A stretch of DNA of 64,000 bases from Dichotomocladium elegans (Eukaryota > Mucoromycota > Mucoromycetes > Mucorales > Lichtheimiaceae): the NCBI GenBank assembly GCA_025716815.1, contig JAIXMN010000016.1:620001-684000 (forward strand), in the 5' to 3' direction. The translations under genes were made by a program, and so were the position numbers. A model generated the notes under the pieces. It worked only from the letters and a program-made list of their open reading frames with translations, was not told the origin of the DNA and did not search any database. Positions 34,283-46,681 of the stretch are shown one piece after another (the first letter of the stretch is position 1; the number at the start of each line of letters is the position of its first letter).

Positions 34283-35471
34283 ATGAGCAGTGGCCAGTCT
34301 ATCAAGCGAGCCTTTGTTACTTCATTACCTGCTGTACGGCTTCTTGCTTCATCATCTTTCACTCGCCTTGCCCCTCGCTCTGCCACAGCGACCGCAGCAT
34401 GTCGACGTCTTTATTATGATTATGCTATCCATCACCACCAGTCTCCTCCTCCGCCTCTCACATATCGCAAGACGCTCCCTCTATTCGATTTTTTCGCCGC
34501 TACAAAGCCGAAACCTTCCTATCAGTTCACATACGGTGCCACCGGTTTTGCCAAGCGCGGCCGCCCAACACACCACGATTCATCTCTTGTAGAAGAATGC
34601 TACCGCAGTGTTCAGGTGGGCGAGGACGCTTATATCGTTCGGTCTGATGCCCTCGGCGTCGCCGACGGCGTTGGCGGGTGGGCGGGAACTCTTGGTAAGT
34701 TTTGATTTGGCGACCCGGTTTTTTCCATGATTTCCTTTTTATTGACTCCGCATTCTAGGCGCCAATCCTGCTCTCTATTCTCGCACGCTCATGCACCATG
34801 CCTATCTTGAATTGGAGCGCTTTGACAATGTGGAAGATGATGCATTTGCGCGCTACAACGATGCCGACCCAGTCGACATCATCCAAAGGAGCTACGACGC
34901 CATCCAGCACCAGCACAAAGGCATCCTCGGATCCACCACCGCCTGTCTCGCACTACTTCGTGATGACGAACTGCGAATTGCCAATCTAGGCGACTGCGGC
35001 ATCTCCGTCATCCGCCAAAACAGCTATATCTTTCGCAATGAGGAGCAGCAGCACGCCTTCAATTTCCCATATCAACTCGGTACTAATTCGACTGACAAAC
35101 CTAAAGATGCCCAGGCATTCGACATCAAGGTCGAAAAGGACGATATCATTATCATGGGGACAGACGGTCTTTACGATAATCTCTTTGATCGTGATATCCT
35201 CTCCATTGTCCGCTCCCACGTCAATGCATACACCATCCCTGGTGATGGCCAACGCTCACCACGGCTTCTCAACTTCAACCCACAGAAACTGTCCGATGCG
35301 CTCGCAGCTCGCGCCCGTTCTGTGAGCGAAGATCGTCGTAATATCGATAGCCCCTTCCAAACCCGGGCCATCAACGAAGGCTACCTTTATCAAGGCGGAA
35401 AGTCCGACGATATTAGTGTTTTGGTTGCCATCGTTCGGGACAGCGAAGATTCACCAGACCGTCGGCTCTGA
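34283..35471 (+). CDS. Mitochondrial PP2C-type protein phosphatase (PTC7-like)
   Basis: Two exons, 34283-34694 and 34759-35471, giving 374 residues. The N-terminus is rich in Ser, Ala and Arg with no acid residues for about 40 positions, as in a mitochondrial presequence. PPM/PP2C metal-site motifs are present: ALGVADGVGGWAG, STTACLALLRDD, LRIANLGDCGISVIR, IIMGTDGLYDNLFD and KSDDISVLVAIVRD. The DGVGGW and NLGDCG forms match the Ptc7/PPTC7 branch. Ptc7 is a Mn/Mg-dependent Ser/Thr phosphatase linked in yeast to coenzyme Q biosynthesis and mitochondrial protein import. The intron falls at Leu-Gly just after the first aspartate motif. The 3' region has ATGAATAATAAAC, a likely polyadenylation signal near 35671. 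Confidence 0.92.
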
Positions 35472-36414
35472 GACTTTCCTGCCTCGGTTTCCCCTTCACA
35501 AACTTTATGCCGTGATCCCCATTCCATAGATACCTAACCTCCCCTTCCCGCCCATCATCATCTCTTTTTATGGCGTCCGTTTACCCGCTCCCTATTGCAT
35601 ATACTACAAAAGCACCCTGCATTTTATACATCGTTCATCGCATTGTCTCATTACCTCTTGCATCTATAATATGAATAATAAACAAAAAAGCTAATGTAAA
35701 CAAACAATATCCTAATTATAGGAAGAAGAACGATCCATTTCCAAGCTGCGGTTTGGGTTAACCAAAGAAAGAAAGATGTCAATGTGCAACTACATACTTT
35801 CGGAGCGACTGCGAATGTTCCACGTGTAGCGTCACCTACCTTAATAACCTATGATCGAGACCTATTGCAGTTGTAAGCAGGTTAGCGTCTACCGCCAAAA
35901 ATAAAATAAAATAAAAGGTAGGGTTACACTGGAGGGGATACACATAAAATCCATTCATCGTGGATAAGTTACAAAGCCAGCGTAGGCATGGTACGTACAG
36001 CAGACAAGGTTATTGTTGCGATTGGAGGCATCAGGACTGCGGAGTATAGAGGCAGATGCGTGTTGCGATTCTGCTTCATGGAAGGGCGAAAACAGTACGC
36101 GACTTGCGTTCTGTTGCGCATACAATCCCAGGGACGATGCATGAATAATGGTGAAACAAATTGTTATCTTGCGGAATTCGTATTATGTGCGCTTCTCTAA
36201 AGGTCTCGGCCTCTAAGAATTCAGGCGCAGCGCAAATGCTACGAAAAGGTAAAGTAGATCGATCCATAGACACCCTATTTTGTGTGCGTAAAGCGCTATT
36301 ATTGCAAGTAGGTCAAATAGGAAGTAATTTAGTAGGACTTCTTTTTTTATATCTCCTCTCTCTCTCTTTTCCTCTTCTTCCCTTTTTTCTTTTTAACTTT
36401 CTACAACCGTAATC
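35472..36414. other. Spacer between PTC7-type and coiled-coil genes
   Basis: 943 bp. The left part carries AATAATAAACA (35673) as a likely polyadenylation region. The middle has an A-rich ATAAAATAAAATAAAA run (35900-35917). The right end is a CT/T-rich tract (36345-36400) directly before the next ATG. No gene recognised. Confidence 0.55.
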
Positions 36415-38008
36415 ATGACAGAATACCAAACCACACCTGCAACCATAATATCACCGCCAACCTCATTACCTCCAAGCCCCCCAGCACATGACAATGAGTC
36501 GTCTATTTACCACTACTCGCCCCCTTCCGTGTCAAAGCCGCTTCAACGAGCAAAGACGCTGACGGCAACTCGAGTGAGCCGATTTTTTAAGAAGCAAGTG
36601 GGCAACAACAGCACCCGAGAAAGTCTGCAGCCACAGCAACGCGCTTCGATTTCCGCGTCGTACGCAACGGACGGTCCCGAGCGGCCCAGTCTACACGCTA
36701 CCTACAGCTATGGTAAGTGGGGTAACCTTGTACATAGGAGTCTAAAGGGGCTGGTCAGATATGGTAGTGAATATCGAACGAGTGAGATAACAGATAGAGC
36801 GAAGGATGTGACAAGGGGAGGACGGGATCCCATCCTTTTCTTGCTCGTTTACCAACCCCCCTTTTTTTTTACTTTCCTCTTCCCTCCCTTTTGTTACTAA
36901 ACTTCATCAATAAGACGACAGTTACAATTTAAAACTTCATCGCCTTTCATCCATGAGCGACCTTGCCGCAGCATCAACGATGTCTAACACAGTCTCCGTC
37001 TTCAGCGAGGAAAGCGCCCCGCCTTCTCTTCTTACAAAGGACCATAACAACGCAATGTCAGCTGAATACAATGCCATGTCGGTTGAACAGGAGCTGATGC
37101 GTGAGCTGGAGCAGGTGAATGCTGCCATCCAGCTGATGAAAAAGCAGACGGATGAGGAGGCGGAGCGCAAGCATGCATTGCAGGCAGAGCTCGACGAGAT
37201 GAACAAGCAGCTCCGAGCGCAAGAGAAGGAGTACCAACAAATAGAGCACCGGTTCTTTGAACATACTCGGACAATCAAGGCGACGGACGACGACCTGTCG
37301 ACGATCCGGGACTCGTTCAAACTCCTGAAATACGCTATTTCGCGTTTAATCATGTCGCTGAATAAAAAAGCTGACAAGCAAACCGCCACCGCCAAACTTA
37401 GTCAAAAGTGGCCGCACCTTGGCATAACCGACCTCGAGTCTCCTCAGATCAACTTGCTCGTCGAGAAACTCGTCCACGAGCATCTTGTCAAGTCCATCTT
37501 CGACTGTCCAATCATCCCCGGCCTTGAGGTGAATGATGCCTATGCTGCCATTGGCAACTGGTTAACCAAGCACGACTCGTCCTTTGCCGTCCGCCTGCGT
37601 CAACAACTGGCGGCTATTATTGCAAAAAGTCCCAAAGAAAGCGAGGTCAGGCAGAGTGCCAGGATCGCTCGACAGCAGATAGTGAACACCATCTACGAAG
37701 ATCTTGCAGACGTTTATGCGCCGTTCATGCGCGAGAACGATGCCAAGGTTGACGAGGACAGGCGGTACAAGGCCAAGGTGAGCGATATCGTCGACAAGGC
37801 CATGAAGATTGCAATTGCCATGCGGGGCCAGGAGGTCAATTTTGCTACCAAGGAACCGACTGAAGGCAAATCAGCCTTCGACGAGGAAACCATGGTCGAC
37901 GTCAAGGGTAAGACCGAGGGCACCGTACGCTTCTCCATCTTTCCGGCTTTCATAGGAGGAGACGGCGAGCATGGCTTCCTCGAAAAGGGGAAAGTGCTGC
38001 TTGCCTAG
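36415..38008 (+). CDS. Uncharacterised coiled-coil protein
   Basis: Two exons, 36415-36712 and 36915-38008, give 463 residues. The splice uses donor GTAAGT and acceptor AATAAG at 36914, joining ...YSY to DDSYNLKLHRLSS in frame. An internal ATG at 36953 could also start a shorter 351-residue form. The N-terminus is Pro/Ser/Thr-rich with basic patches (SRFFKKQVG). Then comes a strong heptad coiled coil (QELMRELEQVNAAIQLMKKQ to RAQEKEYQQIEHRFF), then a helical segment with AISRLIMSLNKK. A C-terminal region contains SPQINLLVEKLVHEHLVKSI and ends FLEKGKVLLA. I do not recognise a family and give no function. The C-terminal half is not low-complexity and is likely folded. Confidence 0.75.
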
Positions 38009-38185
38009 GAAGCGTCCAGTTTACTTTATCTTTTTTTAACTCTTCCGCTGCCGACCTACACAACATGTCTGCAAAACACATACGCCTTATACCAACTTCT
38101 TTTTTCTTCCGCCCTGTCCTGTATTCTCTCCGGTCTTTTTCTCCACACTTTATTACAACATTAAACTCTAGTGCACTACGTATTT

Positions 38186-38236
<51 letters not shown>

Positions 38237-38474
38237 TCCCTCCTCATCGTAATTTTCGACTCGATTGGCTTCGAAAAACCGCGCGGCCGATCAACCCGCC
38301 CAAAAAGGTCTGCTGGCCCAAGGCAAAAACGCCTTGCCGCTTTTTAACGCCCACTTGCTTTTTTTTTTTTTAATTTTTCCTACTGCTATCTACTTTCTTC
38401 CCCTGGGGCTCCTCTTTCTTTATTTGCTTTTGCAAGTCTTAGTCACTAAAGGCTCTTCGCTCTCTCTTAAAAGC
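38009..38474. other. Spacer with long AT microsatellite upstream of the CSC1-type gene
   Basis: 466 bp holding pyrimidine-rich sequence, the AT repeat, and T-rich tracts next to the CSC1 start. In-frame codons exist upstream of the chosen ATG (38475) but no earlier ATG is plausible. Confidence 0.55.
38188..38231. repeat. (AT)n microsatellite, about 22 units
   Basis: Uninterrupted alternating AT of about 44 bp in the 466-bp spacer between the coiled-coil and CSC1-type genes. It is able to extrude a cruciform and may act as a TATA-rich promoter element. Confidence 0.9.
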
Positions 38475-41400
38475 ATGGAGGTCCCTGACTCGCATTCCAA
38501 CAACACATTGCAAGTCTTTAAATGGCCTATTGACATTTGTCCTGGCATCTTTGCTTGCAATGAGGACCCTACGCCGGGTACTCCCATATACAGTTCTAAA
38601 GCCACTACGGGTCTGGCCGCCCAGCTGCTGCTTTGCGGTTCCGTCGGCCTCCTAAGCTTCCTCTCGTTTTGCTTTCTTCGCACCAGGCAAGTGTTATATG
38701 GCATATGATCTTTTTTTTTGCTCATACAAAGTTCTTGTATGCTTTGCTATCCTCAACCCTAGATGGATATCACTTTATGCGCCTCGACTGCGAATGAAGA
38801 AGTAGGATTCATCTGCCGTCCCCCCAAAAAAAAAGATGGTTATTCACTATGGATTGGATGAAAAATAGACATGCACCCAAAGAGCTGCCATCATCGTTTT
38901 TCGGATGGATTTGGCCTCTTTTAAAAATGCCACATTCCGTTGTCCTGGATAAGGTGGGACTGGATGCTGTTGTGGTACGTATGAGAAGAAACCAGGGCCG
39001 TGCGCTACGATTATTTCCCAACACCCTTGTCCCATTTTTTATTTTGTTAAAGATGCTTCAATTTCTGCTGATGGGCGCTAAACTCTTTGGTCTATGCGGA
39101 TTTTTTGGCACGGTGGTGCTCCTCCCGATTAGCAGAATGGGCGGCGACCTGGTACAGAACGGCACAGACCCCATCCAGCCGCCGCCGAGCATGAACGACA
39201 GCGAACATTCGGAGGGAGGAGGAGTAGGCAGCGACCAGACATTCTACTCGCCATCTTACCTCTGGGTGTATCTATTTTTTACCTATTTTTTCTGCTTTGC
39301 GACCTTCTACTTTACTTTCCTCAACTATCGCGACTATGTCCGTCTGCGTCGCGAGTTCCTTCTCCGCATTGCCAAGACCGTGCCTTCGCGCACAGTTCTT
39401 GTCACGGGGATCCCACCCCATTTGCGCTCTGACCGCAAACTCGCACAGTACTTCGAGAAGCTCGGTATTGGTGTGGTCGAATCGGTACATGTGATCCGGC
39501 ACGTCAACCGCTTGATGGACTATACCCGTGAGCGAGCTCAATACCTTCGTCTCCTCGAGCGTGCTTATACCCAATACTGGGGAAATCCTTGCGAAGATCC
39601 TAGCTACGATCCTGATCAGCTCCTTAGTGATGCTGAGCAGGCCCTCCAGCAGAACCAGTGCGGCACCAACCACGGCGGGGCTTTGATGCTTTCCACCCAT
39701 GCAGACAAGAAGCGTAGCAGGCCATCTTTCCGGTTAGGTTTCCTGGGCTTGTTTGGTCCGGTCGTCGATTCGATCGAGTATTACACTGAGCGGTTCAATG
39801 AGATCGATGCGCTGGTGGTCAAAGCAAGGCGGTTCGGCAGATTCTTACCCACAAGTGTCGGCTTTGTAACCTTTGAACATAGCGTCAGCGCGGTAAGTTG
39901 TTGGAGGGTGGGGTGGAAATATGGGCCTATGTGAGTCATTTGAACGATCCATTCATATATCCTCGCCGCCGCCCCTTTTCTCTAGTGCATTGCATCTCAG
40001 GTCCTTATCGACTCGACACCGTTCAGGCTTCGTGCTGAATTGGCGCCGGAGCCGCGCAATGTCCTGTGGGAGAACATTACCATGCACGGACGGGAACGCC
40101 TGATCCGCAAGGCTGTGATTTTTGCTATTCTTATCTTCCTGGTTTTCTTCTGGATCCTTCCAATCTCGTATTTTTCTGCGCTGACAAGTGAGCGATCGTT
40201 GCAAAACTATTTCCCATGGCTGATGGACTTGGCAAAAAAGAACAAGATACTCCATCAGATCGTGGTGGGCTTCTTGCCGACGTTAGCCGTCGTCATCTTT
40301 ATGGCCATCCTGCCCCTGATTGTCAATGGTAGGACGACAGAAGACAAAAAAAAGAAAATCCCAGTGATATTAAGGAAAATGGGGGGGGGCGTTTTGTGTT
40401 AGTCCTAAGTGTGATTGAAGGCTTTCAGTCAAGAAGCGAGGCAGAGGAATCAAGCTTCAGCAAGTAACGTACTAAGGAGCGATGGAATGCTTGCGTTTCG
40501 GATGATACTCACTCGATAGGATGGGTTTAGACACTTTTTCTTCCTGCTGTTCAACTTCTTGCTTGTCTTTACTGTGACGAGTACGCTCTTCAAGACGTTG
40601 TCAGATATGATTGAGGACCCGACCCAGATCGCCAATATCCTTGCCACCAGCCTTCCGCAGGTCGCTCCTTTCTTTGTCAACTACACTGTTCTGCAATGTC
40701 TTATGGTGTACGTGTCCTGATGGCTTACCCGCAGCTACTTACTGACAAGAGATCCCTTCTGTGGTCTTCAAATCTTCCTTAGGCTCCCTATTCAACTCTT
40801 GCAGGTGGGCATCATTATTTTGCAAGGTTTCTGGCGTACATTCTTATGCAAAACGCCTCGCGACTACGCCGAAGTGTGTGCGCCACGCATGTTTAATTAT
40901 GGCTGGGGATACCCTGCCCCGGTGTTTATGTTTGTGGTTCTCCTTGTCTATTCCACGAGCTCGCCGATCATCCTGGTGTTTGGCACACTGTACTTTTGCT
41001 TTGCATACGTTGTGTTCAAGTACCAGATTTTGTACGGTAAGAAGAATTGGGGACGGTTATCCCGGGAGAGCACTTGTTCAATATGGATCTGTTTCTGCAG
41101 TGTACTTCCACCCTTACGAAGTGGCAGGTCGCATGTGGCCCCGGATATTTTCGCGTATTATTGTCGGACTGCTCCTTTTTGAGCTGATGTCAAGCGGCCT
41201 CTTTTTGTTGCAGAAGGCGTATCCATTAGCAGTCCTATGCAGCCCATTGATCATCTTGACTGTGTGCTTCAAGCTGACGATGGATGAGGCCTATCTTCAA
41301 AGCACCCAGGTGTTGCCCCTCCAGCTACTCACCCAGCACTTGGGCGTGGCCTCAACGGATGCAGACAATCAACCACCGTATATCCGGCCGTCCAACGGCA

Positions 41401-42068
41401 ACGACGCTCCTGCTCCTGCTCCTGCAAAGCAGCAGACGCACATATCCGAACGCACAGGCCGCCGCGATGGCAAGTCTGGCGGAACGATCCGCCGACGGCG
41501 TACAGCTCTGGATCAAGACGACTATGTCGCCGACCCTACCAACAAGACTGATTTCCGACAACCGCCCATGACCTTGGTTGACGGGATCCTCAACACCGGC
41601 ATGAAAAGGTACGGACATCCCGCACTCCTTGGTGCCCTGCCTCAACTGTGGTTACCTGTGCCGAAATACCGTCGTCCGAGCATTCTCTATTCATCGGATA
41701 TGGACAGCTCGGCCGCTGTTGTTACGGGGGCCGGCGCTACTACAGCTGCTGCCATTGCAGCGGCCACGGTGGCCAAGGCAAGACATATGCTTGGTTCAAT
41801 CAGTCCTTTAACGCAGTCACCCACACAACAACAGCAACTTATGGCTAATGAACATCAGCCGCTACTTGCAACTGCGTTGGAAGAGGAAGAGCGATCCTGC
41901 AGCAGCGGTGTGACCACAACGAGCGGACATACAAGCGATACGTCATCGGACGAGGAAACGTCCGTTGCCCGACGTACAATGTACTATCACCACCCGGAGC
42001 GACGCACCTCAAGGGGTCTCCTCAACAGTAGTGCTCGGTCCTACGGAGCAACTCCACAGGACCCATGA
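38475..42068 (+). CDS. CSC1/TMEM63 family osmosensitive cation channel (DUF221/RSN1-like)
   Basis: Nine exons: 38475-38686, 38763-38801, 38869-38974, 39053-39892, 39986-40328, 40429-40463, 40520-40707, 40783-41036 and 41101-42068, giving 994 residues. An N-terminal helix (QLLLCGSVGLLSFLSFCFL) is followed by two helices. Then comes the long cytosolic loop with its RNA-recognition-like fold (TVLVTGIPPHLRSDRKL to GFVTFEHSVSA). The conserved core follows: PEPRNVLWENI, VIFAILIFLVFFWILPISYF, FFLLFNFLLVFTVTSTLF, FNYGWGYPAPVFMFVVLLVY and VYFHPYEVAGRMWPRI. The C-terminal 280 residues are a disordered cytosolic tail. CSC1/TMEM63 proteins are plasma or endomembrane mechanosensitive/osmosensitive cation channels. 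Intron 1 has a GC donor (CAG|GCAAGT). Exons 2 and 6 are only 39 and 35 nt. Confidence 0.93.
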
Positions 42069-42707
42069 AGGAGGGGGTAGCTGTCTATTCTCTTTCTCTC
42101 TCTCTTTTGTTTGTTAGGATGACGATACCCACCCACAAGTAGAAACTTTTATACACAAGCCAGAAAGAAAAAAAAAAGAAAAGAAAGGAAAAAGGGGGTA
42201 CCACGCACACATGGACGCACGCACGGAAAAAAAAGAGAGAAATATCATTTTGGAGTCGTTCTACTGAGCAGCGCTATGGAGCGAGATGTTGCTCCTTATT
42301 TATATATGATGCCTGAGAAGTCAGCAGACCATCATGGTCGTTGTCGTGGCGGTGCATCCAAGGGGAAGGGGAGCGGAAGAGCAAACAGAAAAGATGAGGG
42401 AGGAAGAAGTCAGGCAGAGGACTTGCCTTTGCAGCGAGAAATGGGGGTGGGGGTGCGTTGGGACCGGATTAAGGTAGACTATCCCCCTACAAATGGGGAG
42501 TTGCGAAAGGAGAAGGGTTGCTTGCAATGATAGCATCCGTCTACAAAGGGAACCCGGAATCGCAGCAAGGAAGTATCTTCTTAGCTTATTCTCCTGCCCT
42601 CCTTTTTTTTCTGTTCTCTTTTATTGTTGTTATTAATATCTTATTTTGTTTTCCTCTTTTCTCTCTCCATTTCCCTTCCCTCCTTACCTTCCCCTTCTCA
42701 GAGTGCA
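42069..42707. other. Spacer between CSC1-type and SH3/RA genes
   Basis: 639 bp with CT repeats, poly-A (42169-42190), a purine-rich middle, then a long pyrimidine tract (42600-42700) that runs directly into the ATG at 42708. No gene recognised. Confidence 0.55.
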
Positions 42708-44414
42708 ATGGCCGCCATCCATCAACGTGGTCAGCTTCAATGGCAACAATCCGACCATCCCGCGCGTACGTGGGATATATGCGATATTCCCATGGAAGAA
42801 GATGAAGAAGACGAGGAGATCCAGTCATCCTCTATAACATCGAATGCTGATCTACTGCACGACGACACCGTTGATGAGGATGAAGATGTGGATGGATCGT
42901 CGTCCATGTCGTCTTCGCCCAGTATCCCCGACGAAAACATCAACTTTGACCTGGTCTATGCGCTTCACACCTTTGTGGCGACCGTGGAGGGTCAAGCTTC
43001 GGTCGTCAAAGGGGACGCGCTGATTCTGATGGAGGACACCAATATCTATTGGTGGCTGGTCGAGGTCCTAAAGACTCGCGAAGTCGGATATATTCCAGCC
43101 GAGAACATTGAGGTAAGGAAGCGCCAAGTGTTCCCTCTCGGGAGCAAGCAAGCGAGCGAGCGAGCGAGTGAACGCGGATCCGCATACACTTCCTGCCATT
43201 ACCGGATGTCCTAGGAACTTAAACGATTGATACATCATCCATCTAGACACCGTATGAGCGCCTGGCTCGACTCAATAAGCATCGAAACGTCGAAATCACC
43301 TCACCGAACCACGAAAGCAACCACAGCCAGAGCCCTCCGCAAAAGCAGAAGTACAAGAACGTAACTATTGCATCGGACGAGGACACGCGCGTCATTTACT
43401 ATGAGATCGAATCGGAAGAGGATGACGAAGAAGAAGAGGATAGGCAGGAGATGGATGACGATGAAGAGTTCCAAGATGCTCAAGAGACCGCTGCGGAGGA
43501 CATGAACGAGGACGACAACAACAGCATCGCAGACGAGCGCCCCGATGCCATCGCCCCCGCGGCCGATCCTGCAGCCGCGACAATCAGCGCAGTTGAATCG
43601 GCAATGGCATCGAACGAGCCCATCGAGCCATTGCGTGTCTTTGCAGGAAACATCGGTCAGGATGCACCGTTGTTTCACACGTTTTCGATTCGGCTGTCGA
43701 CCACAGCTGAGGAATTGATCAAGGAAGCAATGACCCGATTTGGCCTTGATCGGCATAAGCATCCGATGGCAACAGATGGTACCTTAATCGAATATTACAT
43801 TTCTGTGCAGGGGCAAGATGGAGGTAATGACCCAACCAAAAAAGAAACCACAAGAGAAAAGGAGCATAGTTGTTTTCAAAGTAATAATAAAGAAGATGCC
43901 GGTTTTAGACGACTATGTTCTTGCACCTCAGGATAAGCCGTTGTCCATCTTCAAGACCTTGACCGCACCGCTAACGACGCCTATGCCCTCGGTATCCCAT
44001 ATTAAACAGCCGCCGCCGGCACCCGCTCCCGCAATGCCGGCCCCATCTTCAACGTCTCGGCGGCCGAGATCTAGCAGCTTTAGTAATTACGAGCAAACAT
44101 CCTATGATGAAGACTCTGTCATCCGATTCTACCTCCACCGGCGTATCAAACGCGCTCAGGAGCGTGAGGGCATCTTTTACATCAAGGTATCTCTCTATCC
44201 AGATGACGGAACTGCGCATTATACCGCTACGCCTGCAGCAGCAGCTGGCGTTGCCCCGTCCGGCAAAAAGAAGAAGCTGCTCGCATCGAGACAGGAAATT
44301 GACAGGATCGATAAAATCATGGCCGTCAAGCTCGAACAGCAAGTCGGATCTGTGATTGCCATGGCACTTGAAAAGTTCCATGTCCCTGATGCCGAGCCCG
44401 ACTATCCACAACAA

Positions 44415-44446
<32 letters not shown>

Positions 44447-46466
44447 AGCGCTCGGGCCCACCGACCGGTACTTAACAAAGTACTGCATGTCCGTCCGGTC
44501 TACGTCGTCGAGTGTTGAAACCCCATTGGATCCTAGGGATCACATGGCTACTGCCCTTCACCAGCATAACAAGGCGGCATCTCCGGTTGTCACCAGCGAC
44601 TTGCTTTTCATTCTTCGTCGTGCCGATGCACCCATCCACCGCCGTGCCCAGAAACAGCAGCAGCGCAACAGCAACAACGGTAGTAATAGTAGTAGTAGTA
44701 GTAGCAGCAGTAGTAGTAATCATAATAGCAGCCACCGTCGAATTCATCCACCGCCAGTCTTGTCTGCCATTGATCCCAACCATCGCCATCATCATGAAAG
44801 TGCAGAACGACGGCCGAGCATTTTGGATATTTTGATGGACTCACCCCGATCTGCAGACAAACCAGGATTTTTAAATTCACCTACAGCGACTTTTGATGAC
44901 AGCAGTAGCAGCAGCAGCAGGAGACCTTCGTTTCCTAGCAGCCTCGCGAGTCAGGAGCGCAAGTCATCCCTGACACCATCCTATCATCCAGGGACGCCTA
45001 TCAGTGGTACCCTCCCAGGAGCTGTCTCAGGGGATTTTGTTGCTCCGCATTCACCCAGCACCAGCTCTTTATCTCCTCCAGCACCTGGCTTTCGCCGCAC
45101 CTCTGTCATGTCTACCTCTGCCCCAGGTTCAGTATTTTCAGACTATTGCGACACCACCACCACTGCTACTACTACCACCGCTATTACTACTAGCACCATT
45201 ACCGATATGAGCCATAGGTCCTCTGCCCCCGTTCCGCAACAGCCCTTGACCGGCAAGAAGGAAAATTCATTCAAGCAGCAGCTCAAGCGTCTCGTTGGGT
45301 GGGGTAATAGTAGCAGTGGCGGAAGTGGTAAATCAAAGAAGAACGCTACACAACAACAACCACAACAACCACATCTTCAGGCGGCTGCAGATGGCCCGAC
45401 AGCCATCCATGTCCAACAGAACAACGACTCGACGCTTAGCGTAAAATACAAGGTCGCAGCCGCTTCGTCATCCCAAGTGAGCGTTGCGTCCTCCCCATCC
45501 ACCACACTCACCCCCGCGCCTCAGCACGGCAAGCAACTCTCCCATAAGGGTAGCAGAAGCTCATTATCTAGCAAGCTGGCCACGCCCATCACATCGAGCA
45601 CTTCTTTTTCGCCTGTCCAGGGCTCCTCCGGCCCATCTTCATCGCAGATGTTGCCGAACGAGTCGGCCGTTACGAGCTCTTCGTCATCGTTGTCATTCGT
45701 CGATGATAAAGAACCTGTAGATCTGAGTGATGATTCTGACGACGACGACGATGATGATGATGACAATGAAGGAGAGGGTGAAGTAGGAGGAGTGGGAGCA
45801 GTTGCAGAGGAAATCCAACCTACGATATCAGCAGGTTCCGACCGCAACAAGGAGCTGCCTAGTAGACCCCAGCTCAATCCACCGAATGGTGGCGAGATGA
45901 ATGATATACAGACCCAATATGCTCGATGGATGGATAGCCAAGAACATGATCATACCAAGCGGGTCGGCAATACCGAGCACGTCGACACACCGCTTCCCCC
46001 CTTACCCGCAACGGCAACAGTGACATCCTCGCCTCCTTCATCTACCCTGTCCACGTGTTCAACCATGTCGCACCGACAGCAACAGCAGCAACAGCAACAG
46101 CATGGCATGGCAGAGGCCAGCACAACGCTATCCATGTCACAAACGCCTGCGAACCCATCTTCCAGTGATCCCGGGATGGATGACCTTTTCTTTCTCGTGA
46201 CTCGTGGAGTGGACTATCTCCAGAGCCGTGAAAGCACGAAATGGGATGATGAAGGCGGATATCAGTTCCACCCCTGGAACCGACCTGACGGATCCTTTGT
46301 GATCCGCAAAAAGCCCGAGTCTGCCACACCGGCGGCCCAGGATATTGTGTTTGACGAAAATAACAGTTCTGGCGCCGTCTGCGACACCGCATCCTCTGTG
46401 CTGAACGAAAATGACATTGTCGCTGCAGCTGCAGCTCTGGCCGATGGCCATAACGGCACTGGTAAT

Positions 46467-46497
<31 letters not shown>

Positions 46498-46640
46498 TCA
46501 CCACAGCAGCCGTATCTTCTCTACCGCCAGTCCGATCAAATAGTACGAATAGCACCCAATTTCAGCAGCAAAAGCCTGGAGTTACTGTACCGTCCTCGAC
46601 CTCGAGTGGTTCCAAATCTGCATCCATTCGGCAATCTCCA

Positions 46641-46681
<41 letters not shown>

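Noticed and set aside
43818..43908. In-frame extension of the 43818-46877 open frame at its 5' end
   Set aside because: This 85-bp segment is an intron (donor at 43824, acceptor at 43907-43908). Splicing restores GQDGDDYVLAPQDK, the expected continuation of the Ras-association fold.
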